Of a DNA stretch of 64,000 nt, positions 23,117 to 35,820 are shown piece after piece. Numbering within the stretch: the first letter of the stretch is position 1; each line of letters starts with the position of its first letter. Under the pieces are notes generated by a model, which was not told the DNA's origin, did not search any database, and saw only the letters and a program-made list of their open reading frames with translations. The stretch comes from Limonium bicolor (lineage: Eukaryota; Streptophyta; Magnoliopsida; Caryophyllales; Plumbaginaceae), in assembly GCA_023374045.1 (NCBI GenBank), contig CM041776.1, positions 350,733,636-350,797,635 on the forward strand. Reading direction: 5' to 3'. A program made the translations under genes and the position numbers.

Positions 23117-23120
23117 TTTT

Positions 23121-26100
23121 TGTAACACCCCAACCGTTAAGCTCGTCATTACCTCTTAAATTGTCACCAATTACTCTTACTCACGCAGCGGAACTCTAAT
23201 TACAACGAGGGGTGAAACAACGCCGTTAGCCACCCATATGGCTAACCAGGCCTTCCTTGCATACCGTAACGGTCTGATGAACTGGAACAACCGATTACAC
23301 AATACTAACACAATACACATTTCATTTCTTTACTATACCGAGTCTACAATTTATGGATGCCGACAACATATTCGGTCTTACACCTCTTTCAATACATAAG
23401 TAATTAAATCTAACTACCCATGCAACCCACCGACCCCGTCCTACTCTCGAACGGTAACATCTTCGGTGTACCTGTAAAATAAAAACATCGCCCCTAGGGC
23501 TCAGCTTAACGCTGCATATGAAATTCGCATACCCCGAGAGCTAACCGGGGTACGCCGACTACTTTTTTCGGATATACATGGAGTTCATTAGTCAAACAAC
23601 ATACATCATAGCAATACAATATATATGTGTATTACTCAAGGAATCTACATCCAATCACGGAACACAATTCCAAACTAACATAACAAGGTTGTTAGTTGTA
23701 TCTGCTTACTCTTAGGCCTTGGGGGTTATACCTCACCTTGCCTTGTTTACTTATTCATTATCTCACCCCTCTCTCGGGTTACTTGTTCATATACACACCC
23801 ATTCTCCTGAGCTACTCGTACTATACTCACCCATTCTCTCGGGTTCTTATACTTATTATCTCACCCACACTCTTGGGTTATCTATACTCATTATCTCACC
23901 CACACTCTTGGGTTAATTATACTCGTTTTCTCACCCACACTCTTGGGTTAATTATACTCAAGCTCTTGTAGATTCTCGAGACGCTACAAGTCTCCTACGT
24001 CACGCTTGATACTCTTAATACATACTTAGGCCAAAACTCATGGCTCTCTAGCATAGTCTTACTTCCCCGGTTTCGACCCTACTCTGGGTCTAGCATGGTG
24101 GGAAGGTTCAACTAGCTCACGGAACTCTCTCTTAGTTCCTAACTCTTTTGCTTAGGCCCGACTGCTCTCGGACTACTTACATTCCCATACACTCCTCTCC
24201 CGGAGTTATAGTAATATTATGTATATTAGTCTAGAAGCATCACTCTCGATGTTTCTAATGACCTTGGGAACATTACTTAAGTTGGGTTAATCTTAGGTTT
24301 TAAGAGTTACCCGTACATTTACTTTACTCATACTTTCGGTTATTTATATATATCAGGTAAATCCTCATATAGGAGGTCGACCATGTCTCAAGGGAGTTAC
24401 TAATCCCTCAGGTCTCTTTTACCTTCTTCACTAGTTCACATCTTCGAACTATCTTAAATCCTCTTGAAGGAGGTTTACTTATCTTTCCACTCTCATTTGT
24501 TTCGTGGATTGTTTCAATGTGGTTTTCTAACCATTATCGGGTATTTACTCAACCCGTACTTCTCCTCACATTCTAGGGAGTTCATATGTTTGCATTATCG
24601 TTATACTTTAACGGGTAGTTTGTGTGTTTGCACGTTTTCGTTATCATAAGCATCGACCCGATCTATGGGTCTCTAGCCAAACGTTACTCACTACGAGTCG
24701 GTCCATTCACTATGTTAGACCACACCGGCATACAAGTATGTTAGCTCATTCAACATACACAAGGCATACATAATCAAACAAGGGATTATTTTCATGCTTT
24801 AATCTTGATTAAGCCGGCACACAAACACACAAATCAACGTAACACAGTTAGCACGCGGAGTATGAGAAAATCATACCTTTCACCGGGGTTTCTACATTTA
24901 CCGTGTCATCTCACCATGCTCGGGTCACGCACGATTCTCTGATAATGTTTCAAACATTATTGTTAATACTAAACTCATACGGTACATAATAAAATGTTAT
25001 TCGCGTACTCACCCCGTTATCCCTTCACCCGGTTTCACTTGTATTAATTTGAGTTCTTACTTCACACTCAATTCTAACACTTTCTTCCACTTCCCAGGGC
25101 CTTTACATGTCACCAAACAAGGCCTAAACATCTTATAACATCATTACCAAGCCATTCCCTAGCTTAAACCCCACTTAAAACTCTTATTTTTACATTTCTG
25201 GTCTGGTCCGGGACTTCACATGGGACTTAAGTCCCGGACCAACCTTGGTTCAAACTCTCGGCTAATAAATTGTATATGGTCCGGGACTTGGGCATGGAGT
25301 TAGGTCCCGGACCAAACAAGCAGGGAACTCTCGGGTTGAAAAATGTATATGGTCCGGGACTTGGGCATTGGGTTAGGACCCGGACCAAACAAGCAGAGCA
25401 CTCTCGGGGGTAAAAATAGGGGTGGTCCGGGACTTGGTCCTGGACCTAAGTCCCGGACCCTGCTACAGATTTTGCAGAATTGACATTTTCTAACTCTGTT
25501 ACAGGTTATCTCTTAGCCCATTGATTAACCTACTTTCACCAACTAAAATCCACATGTTTTAGCATCTAATTACCCACCTAAACCACCTTAAACCAAACAC
25601 CAAGTACCCTTACCAATCTAGTTAATTTTACTTAGATTCTTTCACACTTACAAGCTAGTTTTTCTCACTTGTTTTCTATCAGATTGTAACAGATTTTGGT
25701 TTCCTCTTTAAGCCTTCAAACCTCACTTACTAATGCCATTACTTGCACTCACATGGCATTATTTTTACTCCTAACACACTCTTCTTCAAAGTTTGGTTTT
25801 CCAAACCATTAACCACTCACTTAAATCTCCTTAACACATCTAGCTCCTTCCTTTAATAAAAACACTCAAGCCCATAATCTCCTAAACAAATTTTGACAGC
25901 ACTTGGCTACCTCTTTAGCATATTCCCCACAGTTAAATCAACTCATACACAATCTTCACTCCTGTTTCATCAAGCATCAACAACCACAATACACCAAATT
26001 CCACTTACCGCACATATGTACTAGTTTAGACTCAAGCTTAATTCCCACACTTAAGCAACATTAAAACAGCTTCATTCATCATTAAATTGTAGTATCTCAA

Positions 26101-27487
26101 CTACACTAATACAAGGTCATCCACACCACTTACAAAAATCTGTTTTGCAAGAAGATAAACCAACTCAAGGTGAGTTTTTACCTTGTTTGTTTTCTGTTTT
26201 CTTTCTCTTCCTCCTCTTTCTCTTGTTTCCTCTTTCTCTTCTTGTTTTCCTCACCACACAAGGGCTATGGATTGCCAACTACAACCACCGCCCCTAACAC
26301 ATTCAACAATCAATTCACTTTTCCTCCACAAAACCTAATGTATATTTTAAGAGCTAGTTTTCAGAGTTTAGCTTAGGTTTTACCTTAGAATAACCAAATG
26401 GATAGCTTGGCAATCTATTGGAAGAGTTTCCAACCCTCCACAAGCGCAAGATGCTCACGGCTGACATGGGGAAAAATTCAACGTGAAGGAATTTTTTTCC
26501 AAAATTGGAAGTGTTAGCTAGAAATGAAGAGCTTGTAACTTTCTTTTTACCTTGAAGTATCAAGAAGATGATGGAGGCTCAAAATCAGCTCCTCAAGCTT
26601 CAAAAGGCAGAACACCCATGGAAGTGAAGGTGGAGGAAACAAGATTTTGAGGGGTGGAAAACGTAGCCCTCGCCGATACGAATCTAACGGTACAATTTTT
26701 GTGCGATTCGGTGGAGAAATGAGAAAGTTTGAGGAGGAAGAAGAGGGGCTGTTTGCTTGCCTTCTCGAATCGGTAATTACAGAGGATGAAGAAGAAGCTC
26801 ACAGAGAGCTGGGGCAATACGTGAGAAATAAGGAAGAAGGAGGTGAGAGTTAAATACAAGTTACTTTTTACTTTACACTATTTGTTATTTATTTATTTAC
26901 TTGTCTTCTTATTACTAAATAGCTAGCAAGCTATTAATGAGTGTATACACTATAATTAAAACCGGCCCACTTGAATTAGTAGCCCGGGTCGTTTCTCGGC
27001 TTTTCGAATTAAACGCGTTTCGTCTCTCGTTTTCGACACTATTCATTTACCGGTCCGTTTTCCGGAATTTTGCCGTTTAATTAATTTTAATGGTTACTAA
27101 GCTTCCATTAATACTTAATTATAGTTATTTAATCAACTATAATTTTTACGGGTCCGTTTGACCACTTAAAGTCACGTTTTCGGGTTTTCCTCGAAAAACG
27201 TGCTTAAAACTCCGTTAGCGTTTTAATCCTTTATTGGATCCGTTTTCCTCGGGAATCATTACCGTTTACTAATTAGGCCAACTAAGCCTTAGGAATCCAT
27301 CTCGGACCCTTACGAGATTATATATCTTTTATTTTCATTTAATGCGCATTTTAGCGTTTTTCGCTTTTCAAGCGTTTTCTCTTTTCTTTTGGTTTTATTC
27401 TTTTTACCAATACTCTCTAGGCACAATTAGGCCCTTAATAATTTTATTAGAGTAATTAAATCACCATTATTAGGTCCGGGGTATTAA
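23121..27487 (-). repeat. Element 2 5' LTR (right on the map)
   Basis: Near-identical to 14308-18672. On the + strand it opens TGTAACACCCC and closes GGGGTATTAA. In element orientation it therefore begins TTAATACC, not the usual TG. It contains a second palindrome array at 25205-25459. Confidence 0.9.
25205..25459. repeat. Element 2 LTR palindrome array (right LTR)
   Basis: Same four inverted repeats as 16389-16643. Unit 3 here reads GACCCGGACCA in its right arm, which pairs better than the left-LTR copy (GACCCAGACCA). Confidence 0.87.
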
Positions 27488-28598
27488 AAAAGTCAAAATC
27501 AAAGTCAGAAGCTGAAACTCACTTTCAGAGCTAATCAGAGTTCAACGGCTTATCGAATATTTTCAAATCAAAGTAAAGATATAAATGTGCAAAAACATAT
27601 CAAAACAGATAGTACTCGAAAAGAGGAATCTAACACCGCAAACACTAAAAACGAAGCTCAGACGAAGAAGTTATGCAAAAACAAAGGCCGGTCCGAACAT
27701 GCGTCTGACCTTGCATGTTCGGACTTTAGCTGAGAGTCAGAAAATCTTCCCGTGCATGATGTTTGAACTTCAATGTTCGGGCACATGTTCGAACACAGTG
27801 AAAACTGCAAAATTAATTGCCAAAATAAGCCAGAACCAAGCTAGAAATCCCCCACAAAACATACATAACTTATAGTAGCAACATATCAAATCGAAAACAC
27901 ATTTCCACGGGGTTTTGACCGATCGAAAAGCAACCAAAATCAATCCAGAAACATCACAATTAGAGAAGCGCATTAACATATACGGACAACGAACAAAATC
28001 AGAAATCCTCGTGGTCGAACACACACAATCAAATTCATCCACAACCTACCTCACATCCGAAGCAAAGCAATCATAGAGGACTCAACACATCAGACTCCTC
28101 GAATCTCCACTCAAATTCATAAGCGCACGAACAAATTGGGAGAAAACCGGAACCAGAATTGGAGCGGAGAATTGGAACAAAATACGATAATCAACTTGGA
28201 ATCCCCACTCGAGATCTACGGACTCGAACAATGGCGAATTTCATTTCTAAAAAAAGTTTTTATTTGATTACAATTTTTTTTAGCATCAAATCAATTGAGT
28301 TGCAGAGAAGAAGAATTTGAAGAAGAGAGCAAAGGGGGTTGGAGACTTTGTAGAGCGGAGGTTCGTGAAAGCGAGAGAACTGACGTGAAATATTGTAAGG
28401 AAAAAGGGGGAAAGGAAAACTAAATTAAATTAGAAACTCCTTCCTTTATTAATAAAAACATCATAAGAAAAGAAGGTAAAGGGGAATTAGTAATCCTTTT
28501 ACTAACTAACGAATAAATAACAAAAGGAATGAATTATAAATAGTGATCCCACTTTTACTAGTAAATAAATAGCAAAGGGAAAAAGAGGACAATGTAAT
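27488..28598. other. Older flanking sequence, right piece, with palindromes
   Basis: 1.1 kb between element 2 and CACTA-A, continuous with 14114-14307. No gene seen. GTCCGAACATGC (27691-27702) pairs perfectly with 27713-27724, and a weaker inverted repeat follows to about 27798. The palindromes look like the mid-LTR arrays of elements 1-3, so this may be part of an older LTR of a related family, interrupted by elements 1 and 2 and by CACTA-A (inference). 28200-28598 is A-rich with nothing else recognisable. Confidence 0.4.
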
Positions 28599-28975
28599 CA
28601 CTAGTGCAGAAAATGTTTTTTACCACGGTTATTTTGCCTATATACCACGGTTAGAAACCGTAGTTTATACTCGAGTGGTATATCGGAAAATTGCAATAAA
28701 CCACGGTTCGAAACCGTCGTTTAAAAGACCCATTATAAACCACGGTTCGTAAAACCGTCGTTTAAAGCCCGTTGTGTCACGGGAATCAGACGACTTATAC
28801 CACGGTTGGGACGGAAACCGTGGTATATAATGTCGTTCCATTGTGTTTTATACGACGGTTCGGGTGTATAACCGTGGTATATGTCTACTTTATACAACGG
28901 TTTTATAATAAACCGTGGTTTATACTCGTCGTTCCATTGAGTTTTAAACCACAGTTTTAAGTGAACCGTGGTTTT
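28599..28975. repeat. CACTA-A terminal and subterminal repeats
   Basis: Terminal CACTA followed by about a dozen copies of (A)CCACGGTT or its complement AACCGT(G)G, many as face-to-face pairs such as CCACGGTTCGAAACCGTCG. In the En/Spm family such repeats bind the transposase accessory protein. Confidence 0.8.
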
Positions 28976-29280
28976 TTTTTATTTTTTATTTTTTTTGTTT
29001 TTTTTGTTTTTTAGCATCTACCACATATGTTTTCCAACACAACCCAATTTACAATCATATATACAACATGTACAGGGCATCCAACTGGTATTGCCCTTTG
29101 ATAACCAACCACACTATGACCATAAACCAAGTTGCCAGTTTGAATTGAACATTGAAAACGAATTGCAAACAAACCCATTCAAACTTTCAAAAATAGAGAG
29201 AGTTGAACTTTACAAACTTTGAGAGTTGCTTCAGTAAAAACAAAAGTCTAAGTCTAACTACGTACACTAGGATATAAGAT

Positions 29281-31017
29281 CTAAGAAAACTCAAGTAATT
29301 TTACACAAAACTGCGATAAATGATCTCTTACAAAGTCGAGATCGCCTTTGGAATACGTGCTCCCGCTTGTGTGAAATGAGAAACGATCTGTCCATAAAAA
29401 TAAACTGATCATCATTAGTACACAATTTTATTTAAATGCAATAACTTTAACTAAAACTTTGATTGGTATGGGTTACCTTGTCATCATCCTTAAGCGTGTC
29501 AATATTTTGTACAATCTCGATCATGTACCGCATCACATAATAGCCACAGCTTTGTGAATCAGGCTGTTGAGGACACTGTCATCACACCATCCATGGATTA
29601 CTAACTTTAGACAGATCAAAAAATTAAACGTTTAACTTTAATACAAAAATGCATAAATTAAATGATTACTTACACGTATGTAGTGGAAGTCCAAGATGGA
29701 GAATGGTTTCTTTTCATCACTTACACCAAGCTTATGGCCCCTGCATAAATACAGCATTTTAAAATGAAGCCATTTATTGTCAATAATCTTGGACAAGCTT
29801 AAAATAAATACAGAATGCATTAAAATTTTGAATACTCACTCCTTCAAATATTTCTCTACAACGATCTCTCGAAGGTCATTAGGGCCGCCCAATGGGTCTA
29901 GTATCAACAAGCATGAGGTGTCGATACACAACACCAACAACATCCAATTTGCTGCCACAGATAAAACAAAGAATGTTTTGTAGAACAATTATTAAATATC
30001 ACAATTAGGAAGCAAAAAATTCCAGTTATTGTGTACTTACATCTGATGATATGGGATCAGCAAATATTTTCTTCTTCTTCGCACCGCAGTACAAAATCCC
30101 TGCCTCACATGCTGTACACACCCTTGCTCATCCAATGCGGCCTGATTTGCTGACATCAATTGCGGACACAAGAAAAGAGGGCAAATAATCTCTTGCTCGC
30201 TAGCAGTCTACTAGTCAAACACCTAAACAACATTTTTTCATAAGATATGTTAAATAGCTTAAAAAAATGAAAGATAATGTAATAATTTGAAAGATACTTA
30301 CACACAATAGGCCAGAATCGCAGAGATGTTAAGCAGGTCTCCCATTAAAAATTCTCTTAGATCGCTCACGGTAATCATCAGATCTCTGGGCTCAGAGGAG
30401 TGGAAAACATGCTTAGACACTTTCATGTTGAAGTTGGTGACAGACTGCAGCCTCGTCATGTAAAAAAGTCATACAACATTTTTTGTTTGACTGTCAACTT
30501 CTTCATATATTTGGGTGTCAGAATGGGGGATCTCCTAGGAGTCATATCGAAAGGTTTCACCACTTCCTTTCTCACACTCTGACTCTCCTCACTTGATTTC
30601 ACAACTTCCTTCCCCTTATCCACTTTCCTCTTCTTAACTGGTCTTAATTCCTTATCAATCTAATAGTATACAAAATTTAAATAACAAACATATCAGTCAA
30701 TAGTCAAGTTAAAAACTAAACAGTAAGCATGTAATTAAATAGTTTACCTTGTCACTACTGACATCAATGAGAGAATATGGCCATGGAACAACTGAAGATT
30801 TTGCTTGACCTATTTTACTCCACTGATTCCACTCCAACGGAAGGGGAGAGTCCTCAGGACCTTGCACAATATCGTCTACCATCACACGAGCATGGAGAGG
30901 TGGGATGACCTTGAAATGTACTACATGTTCGGTCCGGTCTGTAAAACCCGACCGAATGCAACATGCACAGTCCCACCATCCAACACTTGAAACAGATGAC
31001 ATGATTTAGCCATCTAC
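29281..31017 (-). pseudogene. Decayed Ulp1-like cysteine protease gene of CACTA-A (5' end missing)
   Basis: At least seven exon-like pieces on the - strand, with GT/AG borders: 30748-31017, 30302-30659, 30041-about 30228, 29840-29951, 29674-29740, 29477-29575 and 29281-29387. The first resembles the DUF8039-type domain of plant CACTA proteins (VHVAFGRV ... PPLHARV ... GPEDSPLPL). The second is basic (RPVKKRKVDKGKEV), then DLLNISAILAYCV. Later pieces carry the Ulp1/C48 protease signature: KYLLIPY, NWMLLVL, LLILDPLGGPNDLR, then CPQQPDSQSCGYYVMRYM with the catalytic Gln and Cys. The usual catalytic His-Trp is Asn-Trp here. It is broken by a frame shift near 30920-30950, one in a T-run (30462-30467 as A on the + strand), one near 29365, and in-frame stops around 30210. 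Such proteases are common passengers of plant CACTA and MULE elements; SUMO-type substrates are only presumed. Confidence 0.72.
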
Positions 31018-31134
31018 ATCAACTCACAACAGTAAGCAAGCTAATAAAATTATATTGTTTTAAAAGTAATGTTAAAATAACTAAGGAGGAAAAAAGAACA
31101 AACCGAAAGGTTTTGATAAGGAAATGTGTCTCTG

Positions 31135-31833
31135 TGAAATACCCCAAACCCTGATATGTGGTTTAAATATTAAACTATGGTATATAAAGGCTAAAAAGTG
31201 TCTTAGAGACATCAGTGAACAATTTAAACCATAGTAAATGCAATAAAGCACTAAGATACAGTTTGAGCAAAAACATGCTCTAAGCTATGAGTGAACTTGG
31301 TTAGGACCCAAAGAGCCTACCAAGACTTAATAATATTCAATTTTGATTTAATAGGGCTAATTAAGTGCTTAGGAAACCTTGGTAGACAGTTTAACCAAAT
31401 AAAACACAACAAAATACCTTAAAGTCAATAAGAGCAAAAATGTGCTCTAAGCTTGGGATAAATTTGTATAAGACCTAATGGTCACACCTATACCTTATAA
31501 ATATGTTAATGAACATATTAAATCAATTACTAATGAAAACCAAGCTTGAAAACAAGTTAAAACACAAAATGTGCTTTAAGGAGTCTTAAAGCACGTTTTT
31601 GAGAAATTGTCTTGTAAATGAGTTTTGAATGGCTAATGTCCATCATTACTCTTTAATTAACATGTGTACTATATAGTATCACATTTGGAAGTCTATATCA
31701 ATGGGAAATCAAAAATTTCACATCTATGTGCCTTGTTTTAGTGAATAGTAACTTTTATAAGCTAGTTTGTAACATATGTTGTTATAAGTAATTAAACTGG
31801 TCAACAAAGACTATTATACCCTTCTAATTATAT
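31135..31833 (+). repeat. Element 3 first LTR, left part
   Basis: Opens TGAAATACCCC and matches 59189-59863 closely. It stops at TATAT (31829-31833), the left target duplication of element 4. The uninterrupted site is visible in the second LTR near 59860 (AATTATATGGGGGCC). Confidence 0.92.
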
Positions 31834-32079
31834 TGTAACACCCCTATTTAGCGTATTTAAAGCGGAAATAAAAATACGAAGGGCGTACAGACCATCGGGT
31901 TCCAAACACCCGGCACCAACCCTCACCAATTACAACTTATAACTTACAAAAGCTACGGTCTGAACTCGAGAAAACTCAACATGAAATAAACATAAATAAA
32001 TTACAACAACCTCTCCAAAAATCCTAATACCATCCCAGTTACTCACACTCTTCGTGGTTACCTGTATAATAATTTGTAC

Positions 32080-32118
32080 CTGCAAGATTAAACCAAGCAG
32101 CCCACCCCGGGAGGGGTG
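32080..32118 (-). promoter_or_regulatory. GC hairpin plus acceptor-like CAG|GTAC (element 4)
   Basis: On the - strand: CACCCC-TCCC-GGGGTG (32103-32118), then TTTAATCTTGCAG|GTAC, with a second ACAG|GTAA shortly after. Right-LTR hairpin: 42606-42621. Confidence 0.35.
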
Positions 32119-32475
32119 AGTCAGTTCCCTGGAATGGAACTGGTACTATTCTCTAAAACAAAACTTTAATATAACTTGAGAATAAACAATAACTTGAAAA
32201 CAGCACTTAAACAAAATAGCGAAACAAACACCCTTTTAAAACACCAAGTCAAACATAACATTTCAAAGGAGACAAATAACAGAAGAGTAAAGTTAGTAAA
32301 TATCACCACACCAAGAATTAGTGAACAATCATTACTTATGTTAGATCCATTTCCAAGTTGGAGTAGAAAGACCCATGTAGTCACGAGGACTAGGAATGAA
32401 TGAGAGAAAACCAAAACCAGCAACTCAAGAATGGAATGAAACCAACTGGGAGAGATGGCCCCCACCGCCAAGAAC

Positions 32476-32556
32476 GTCCATTAAGGACAGGGGATATACA
32501 GCCCCTTACTGTTAACTACGTCCTCTCAGGACAAGGGATATACAGCCCTTTACTGT
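32476..32556. repeat. Two tandem double-hairpin units in element 4 LTR
   Basis: Each unit has GTCC-5 bases-GGAC and then a purine arm, ATATACAG and a pyrimidine arm. Unit 1 has GGGG/CCCC. Unit 2 has AAGGG/CCCTT. The arm sequences change together. The right LTR has the same pair at about 42979-43060. Confidence 0.5.
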
Positions 32557-33309
32557 TTACCGATGAAGACGCGCGCACGTCACAGCAACGACCCCACTCA
32601 TGGATGAAACAAATATCCAGAGTCAAAGAAAGAATACCAAAGATGACTTTTTCCAAATTCCCACCAGATCACCAATTACCCAGAGCAATACCAAAACACT
32701 CAGTCCTACAGAGTGCAGAAGCGTAAACCCCAAGTAATCAATGTCCAGTGGAACAACCGAAGGGAAGGAACCAATACCCAAGTGAGTTTCACATACAAGG
32801 CTCAGTTAGTCAGACAAGCTGAGTTAATCACACAACCATTTCTTTTTTTTAAATTCCTCTTAAAGTCAGTTAGCGTTTCTCGAAAACGACTCATAGGTCA
32901 AACATCAGAAATATCGGAGTACGAGAGATCGTACCTGGTACGTGTAGAAGCAATAATCCAAACTTGACCAAATGTGCAAGCGCAACTCCCACTAATAACC
33001 TATGATTAAGGTATTCCAAGTGTCGATTAGTTAAGAGACTTATAAACTTAACAGTCTTCTTCACTTACTGATTACTAGTTTCAGGTTGACCATTATTCTC
33101 TTACAGAGGTTTGGGCTTGACTTGTTAACTAAATCCTTTGTTAGGCCCATCTCGTTTAGTTTGGAATGATTTAGAATTTATTCCTGAGAGTGGCCCAAAC
33201 TCTCTTTGAATTGTTAAAGTGGGCTTTCGGAGTTCACAGGCTTGGGCCCAGTAGGTTAGCCCAAGCCCGCGCTACGTTTTCGTTGTTTTAATTAAGTTCC
33301 CTAAAAGGA

Positions 33310-33376
33310 TTATGCGAGGTTTCGAACGTGCAACCTCGACTCAGTTCCAGATTAAACTTAACCCACTACGCCATCG
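33310..33376 (-). other. tRNA-like segment with pol III A and B boxes
   Basis: On the - strand TGGCGTAGTGGG (33362-33373) fits the A-box consensus TRGCNNAGYNGG. About 34 bases further, CGTTCGAAACC (33318-33328) is close to a B box, in a CGAGGTT...AACCTCG stem. The ends do not form an acceptor stem, so it is not a functional tRNA. It may be the head of a tRNA-derived SINE or a fortuitous match. Also in the right LTR (about 43813-43879). Confidence 0.35.
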
Positions 33377-35810
33377 AATTTTCTTGTCTAACAGATACAA
33401 CTAACGTAATTTTAAATTACTTACTCTTAGACATGGGGTTAATTTAATTAAACCTTTAGATTAACGTTGGCTAATTATTACAACATTTTATAGAGACCTA
33501 AAGTTGAGTAGGTACATATATACACTCTACTAATTATTCTTCCCACAAGAAATGTTATTTCCCTCTGCTATTCTCAATATATTAATATATATGTAAATCC
33601 ATAAATATTAAGATTTATCCAGAACATTCTTTAAGAAATTTATTAAACTAAATCACCTTTACAACTCACACACATCTAGTCTTCAAGAGGCATTTTATTT
33701 GCTTAGGTATTACCTATAGGATAAGGTATTTTATTTCCTCTAATTATGTCTAATATATGTATAGTTATACTAGGATTTAATTAAAACATTATTTAAGTAG
33801 TTTTATTTAATTACCTCGATTAACCTTACACTTATTAACGTATTATATAAATAGGTTATAAAATAAAGTATTTTCCAAGTTAACGTTAAGTATATTAACT
33901 CCCAACTGTATAATAGAATAAATGTAAATTAATTTAAATCCTTGATTTAACATAAGCTTCTATTTAATTCCTCTCACATGAGTATATATATACATTAGGT
34001 TTTTCCCAAAACATTCCTTAAGAAGTTTTATTGTATTTAATTACATTATTAACCTTTAACCAAATCCACCTATAACATAAAGTTTACAAAATAAAATATT
34101 TCCCTTAACCTCCATAGGTATATATACAACTTCCATATTATATAGTAATCAGAAATGTAGATTAATTAGTTTTCTTAATTTAATATAAGTTTCTATTCCT
34201 TTTCTATATTATAAACATATATATATATAGTTTTTACTTTACTTAAAAATGAATAACCAAAATATTTATAAATATACTGCTACTAAATATTAATTTAGTC
34301 TTTTCATATTTTCCAAACCCTAAAAGTTTATTAACAAACTATACCCTAATTTTTGTTAAATTAAAAACCATATATTATAAGAAAATCTCATGAAAATTTC
34401 ACAAATACAATTTTTAAACCCATTTACCTTTGTCCAAAAATTCCCAAATTTAATATCTAGTAACTATAACATCTTAGACATATTATAAAATTTTTATTTC
34501 ACAAAGATATCCTTTAAATTTATCCAGATAATTCCACAATAACCGAAACTTGCAAAAATTATAACTTACGTTTAAAAACTCAAAACCCATATTAATTTAT
34601 ATCAAAATAAACTAGACTTTATAAGGAATCTGTGGTTAAAATTTCAAGTCAAAATACATTCGGGAAGGTACTTAAATTAATTAAACAAGTTAGGGTTTAT
34701 TCCTGGAAACAATATAAAAAACTTATACTTTAAAATCGTATGTTTTAATCGTGGCCGTCCATCTTTATTAACTGAGATCGGACGGCCTATATTGCGCGAG
34801 TTCTTCAGAGAACACAACTCGGACTCGAGTACTAATTCACCTATATCTCTCGATCTACAGAACGAAATTCAACGATTCTTGTTTCTATGGATTCGAAATC
34901 GAATTCCGGTTCTAATGGTACCGATTTCCCCAATTATCATGCAATATTCATCGAGTTTCGAATTCAATTCGAAGGTTAGGGTTTATATTAGAACAGAATA
35001 CGATTCGGATAATAATTCGCCAAATTCTCCTAATCTAGAGCGTAATTGACACAATTGAAACATGGGTTAGGTCGGAAACATGACTACGAACAGCAATATC
35101 GGAGCAATTTGATCGGAGACTCACCGGATTGTGCGAATTGTGCGAACTCAAATTCGGAAAAACTGGGAAAAACTCGAACTTTGAGCAGTTCGTGGTGTCA
35201 ACTTCGAGGATCTATAACTAGCGGTACAAAACGAGTTAGGCTATGAGTAAAGGTTCATTGGAAAGAGGAAACTTAGATCTACGTATTGATAGCAACAAAT
35301 AAACCTAACTCGCACCATACAGAAAGAAATTGAAGTCGCAAATCACGAGTTTACCTCTCTGTTTCGGTATGATTTTATGCGCTGAAAAATCAGGAACTTT
35401 GAGCGACTATAACTTCCAAACGGTTATGAATCAGGCTTGGGCATAAACATAAAAATTGTAGACGGATTAGAGATCTACACAACGAGCTAAAGAAATCAAA
35501 ATTTGGTTGAGAAACGAAGGATTTATGGCTAGACGAATTTACCTGAATTCGAAGGGAACTGGAAATCTGGGTTACGACTGTGAAAAGTGCCAACTTGAGA
35601 ACGATTTTCCCGTTGATGTAGAAGGAGTTAGGGTTTGTATGAGTTACGGTTGTGAAGATGATTCAAAGGAGAAGAGAATAAAGAAGACGGCTTTGAAAAA
35701 TATTGAAGGATGAAGAAGATATAGCCGTCACAAGTTAGGTCAAGATCGGTTGTTTGCTGGAGAAAAACAAGGAGGTAAAATCAGCTAAGTGTTGGGACGC
35801 ACGAGAGGCT

Positions 35811-35820
35811 GACACGTGGC
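35811..35820. promoter_or_regulatory. G-box/ABRE motif GACACGTGGC in element 4 U3
   Basis: ACACGTGGC is the plant G-box/ABRE core bound by bZIP factors of abscisic-acid and stress responses. It lies about 610 bases inside the U3 end, and is repeated at 46315-46324. Function not shown. Confidence 0.3.

Larger units (their letters stand above)
18673..23120 (-). mobile_element. Element 2 internal domain, non-coding
   Basis: 4.45 kb without a recognisable protein domain. On the - strand it contains the primer site, a leader related to those of elements 1 and 3 (about 22890-23090), a block with the hairpin GCACTCC-GAA-GGAG (21748-21766), the internal polypurine tract (20114-20149) and the 120-base conserved block (19411-19530). 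The longest frames (about 100 codons near 20909 and 22588) are antisense to the element and have no family resemblance I recognise. Confidence 0.8.
14308..27487 (-). mobile_element. Element 2: complete LARD-like LTR retrotransposon (- strand)
   Basis: Two LTRs of about 4.37 kb (14308-18672, 23121-27487) flank a 4.45 kb interior. On the - strand the order is LTR, primer site TGGTATCAGAGC, interior, polypurine tract, LTR. The element is flanked by AAAAG on both sides (14303-14307, 27488-27492). The interior has no gag or pol that I can recognise. Its leader, its two polypurine tracts and a 120-base block are related to elements 1 and 3. The LTRs are very similar, with differences mostly single substitutions and 1-base indels. 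Confidence 0.92.
28599..31134. mobile_element. CACTA-A: end of a CACTA (En/Spm-type) transposon, cut by element 3
   Basis: Begins CACTAGTGCAGAAAATG at 28599. The next 375 bases carry many copies of the motif ACCACGGTT in both orientations, typical of CACTA subterminal repeats. A decayed Ulp1-like gene follows on the - strand, as in many plant CACTA elements. The other terminus is not found before 31134, where element 3 starts. The remainder should lie beyond element 3, outside the window. Confidence 0.8.

Noticed and set aside
32166..32967. Chain of 75-108 codon frames in element 4 LTR
   Set aside because: Identical in the second LTR, which is expected for a recent insertion; overlapping frames on both strands and no domain.
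34792..35713. Run of short + strand frames in element 4 LTR as a captured gene
   Set aside because: Frames change repeatedly, no family resemblance, and the region is antisense to the element's transcription.
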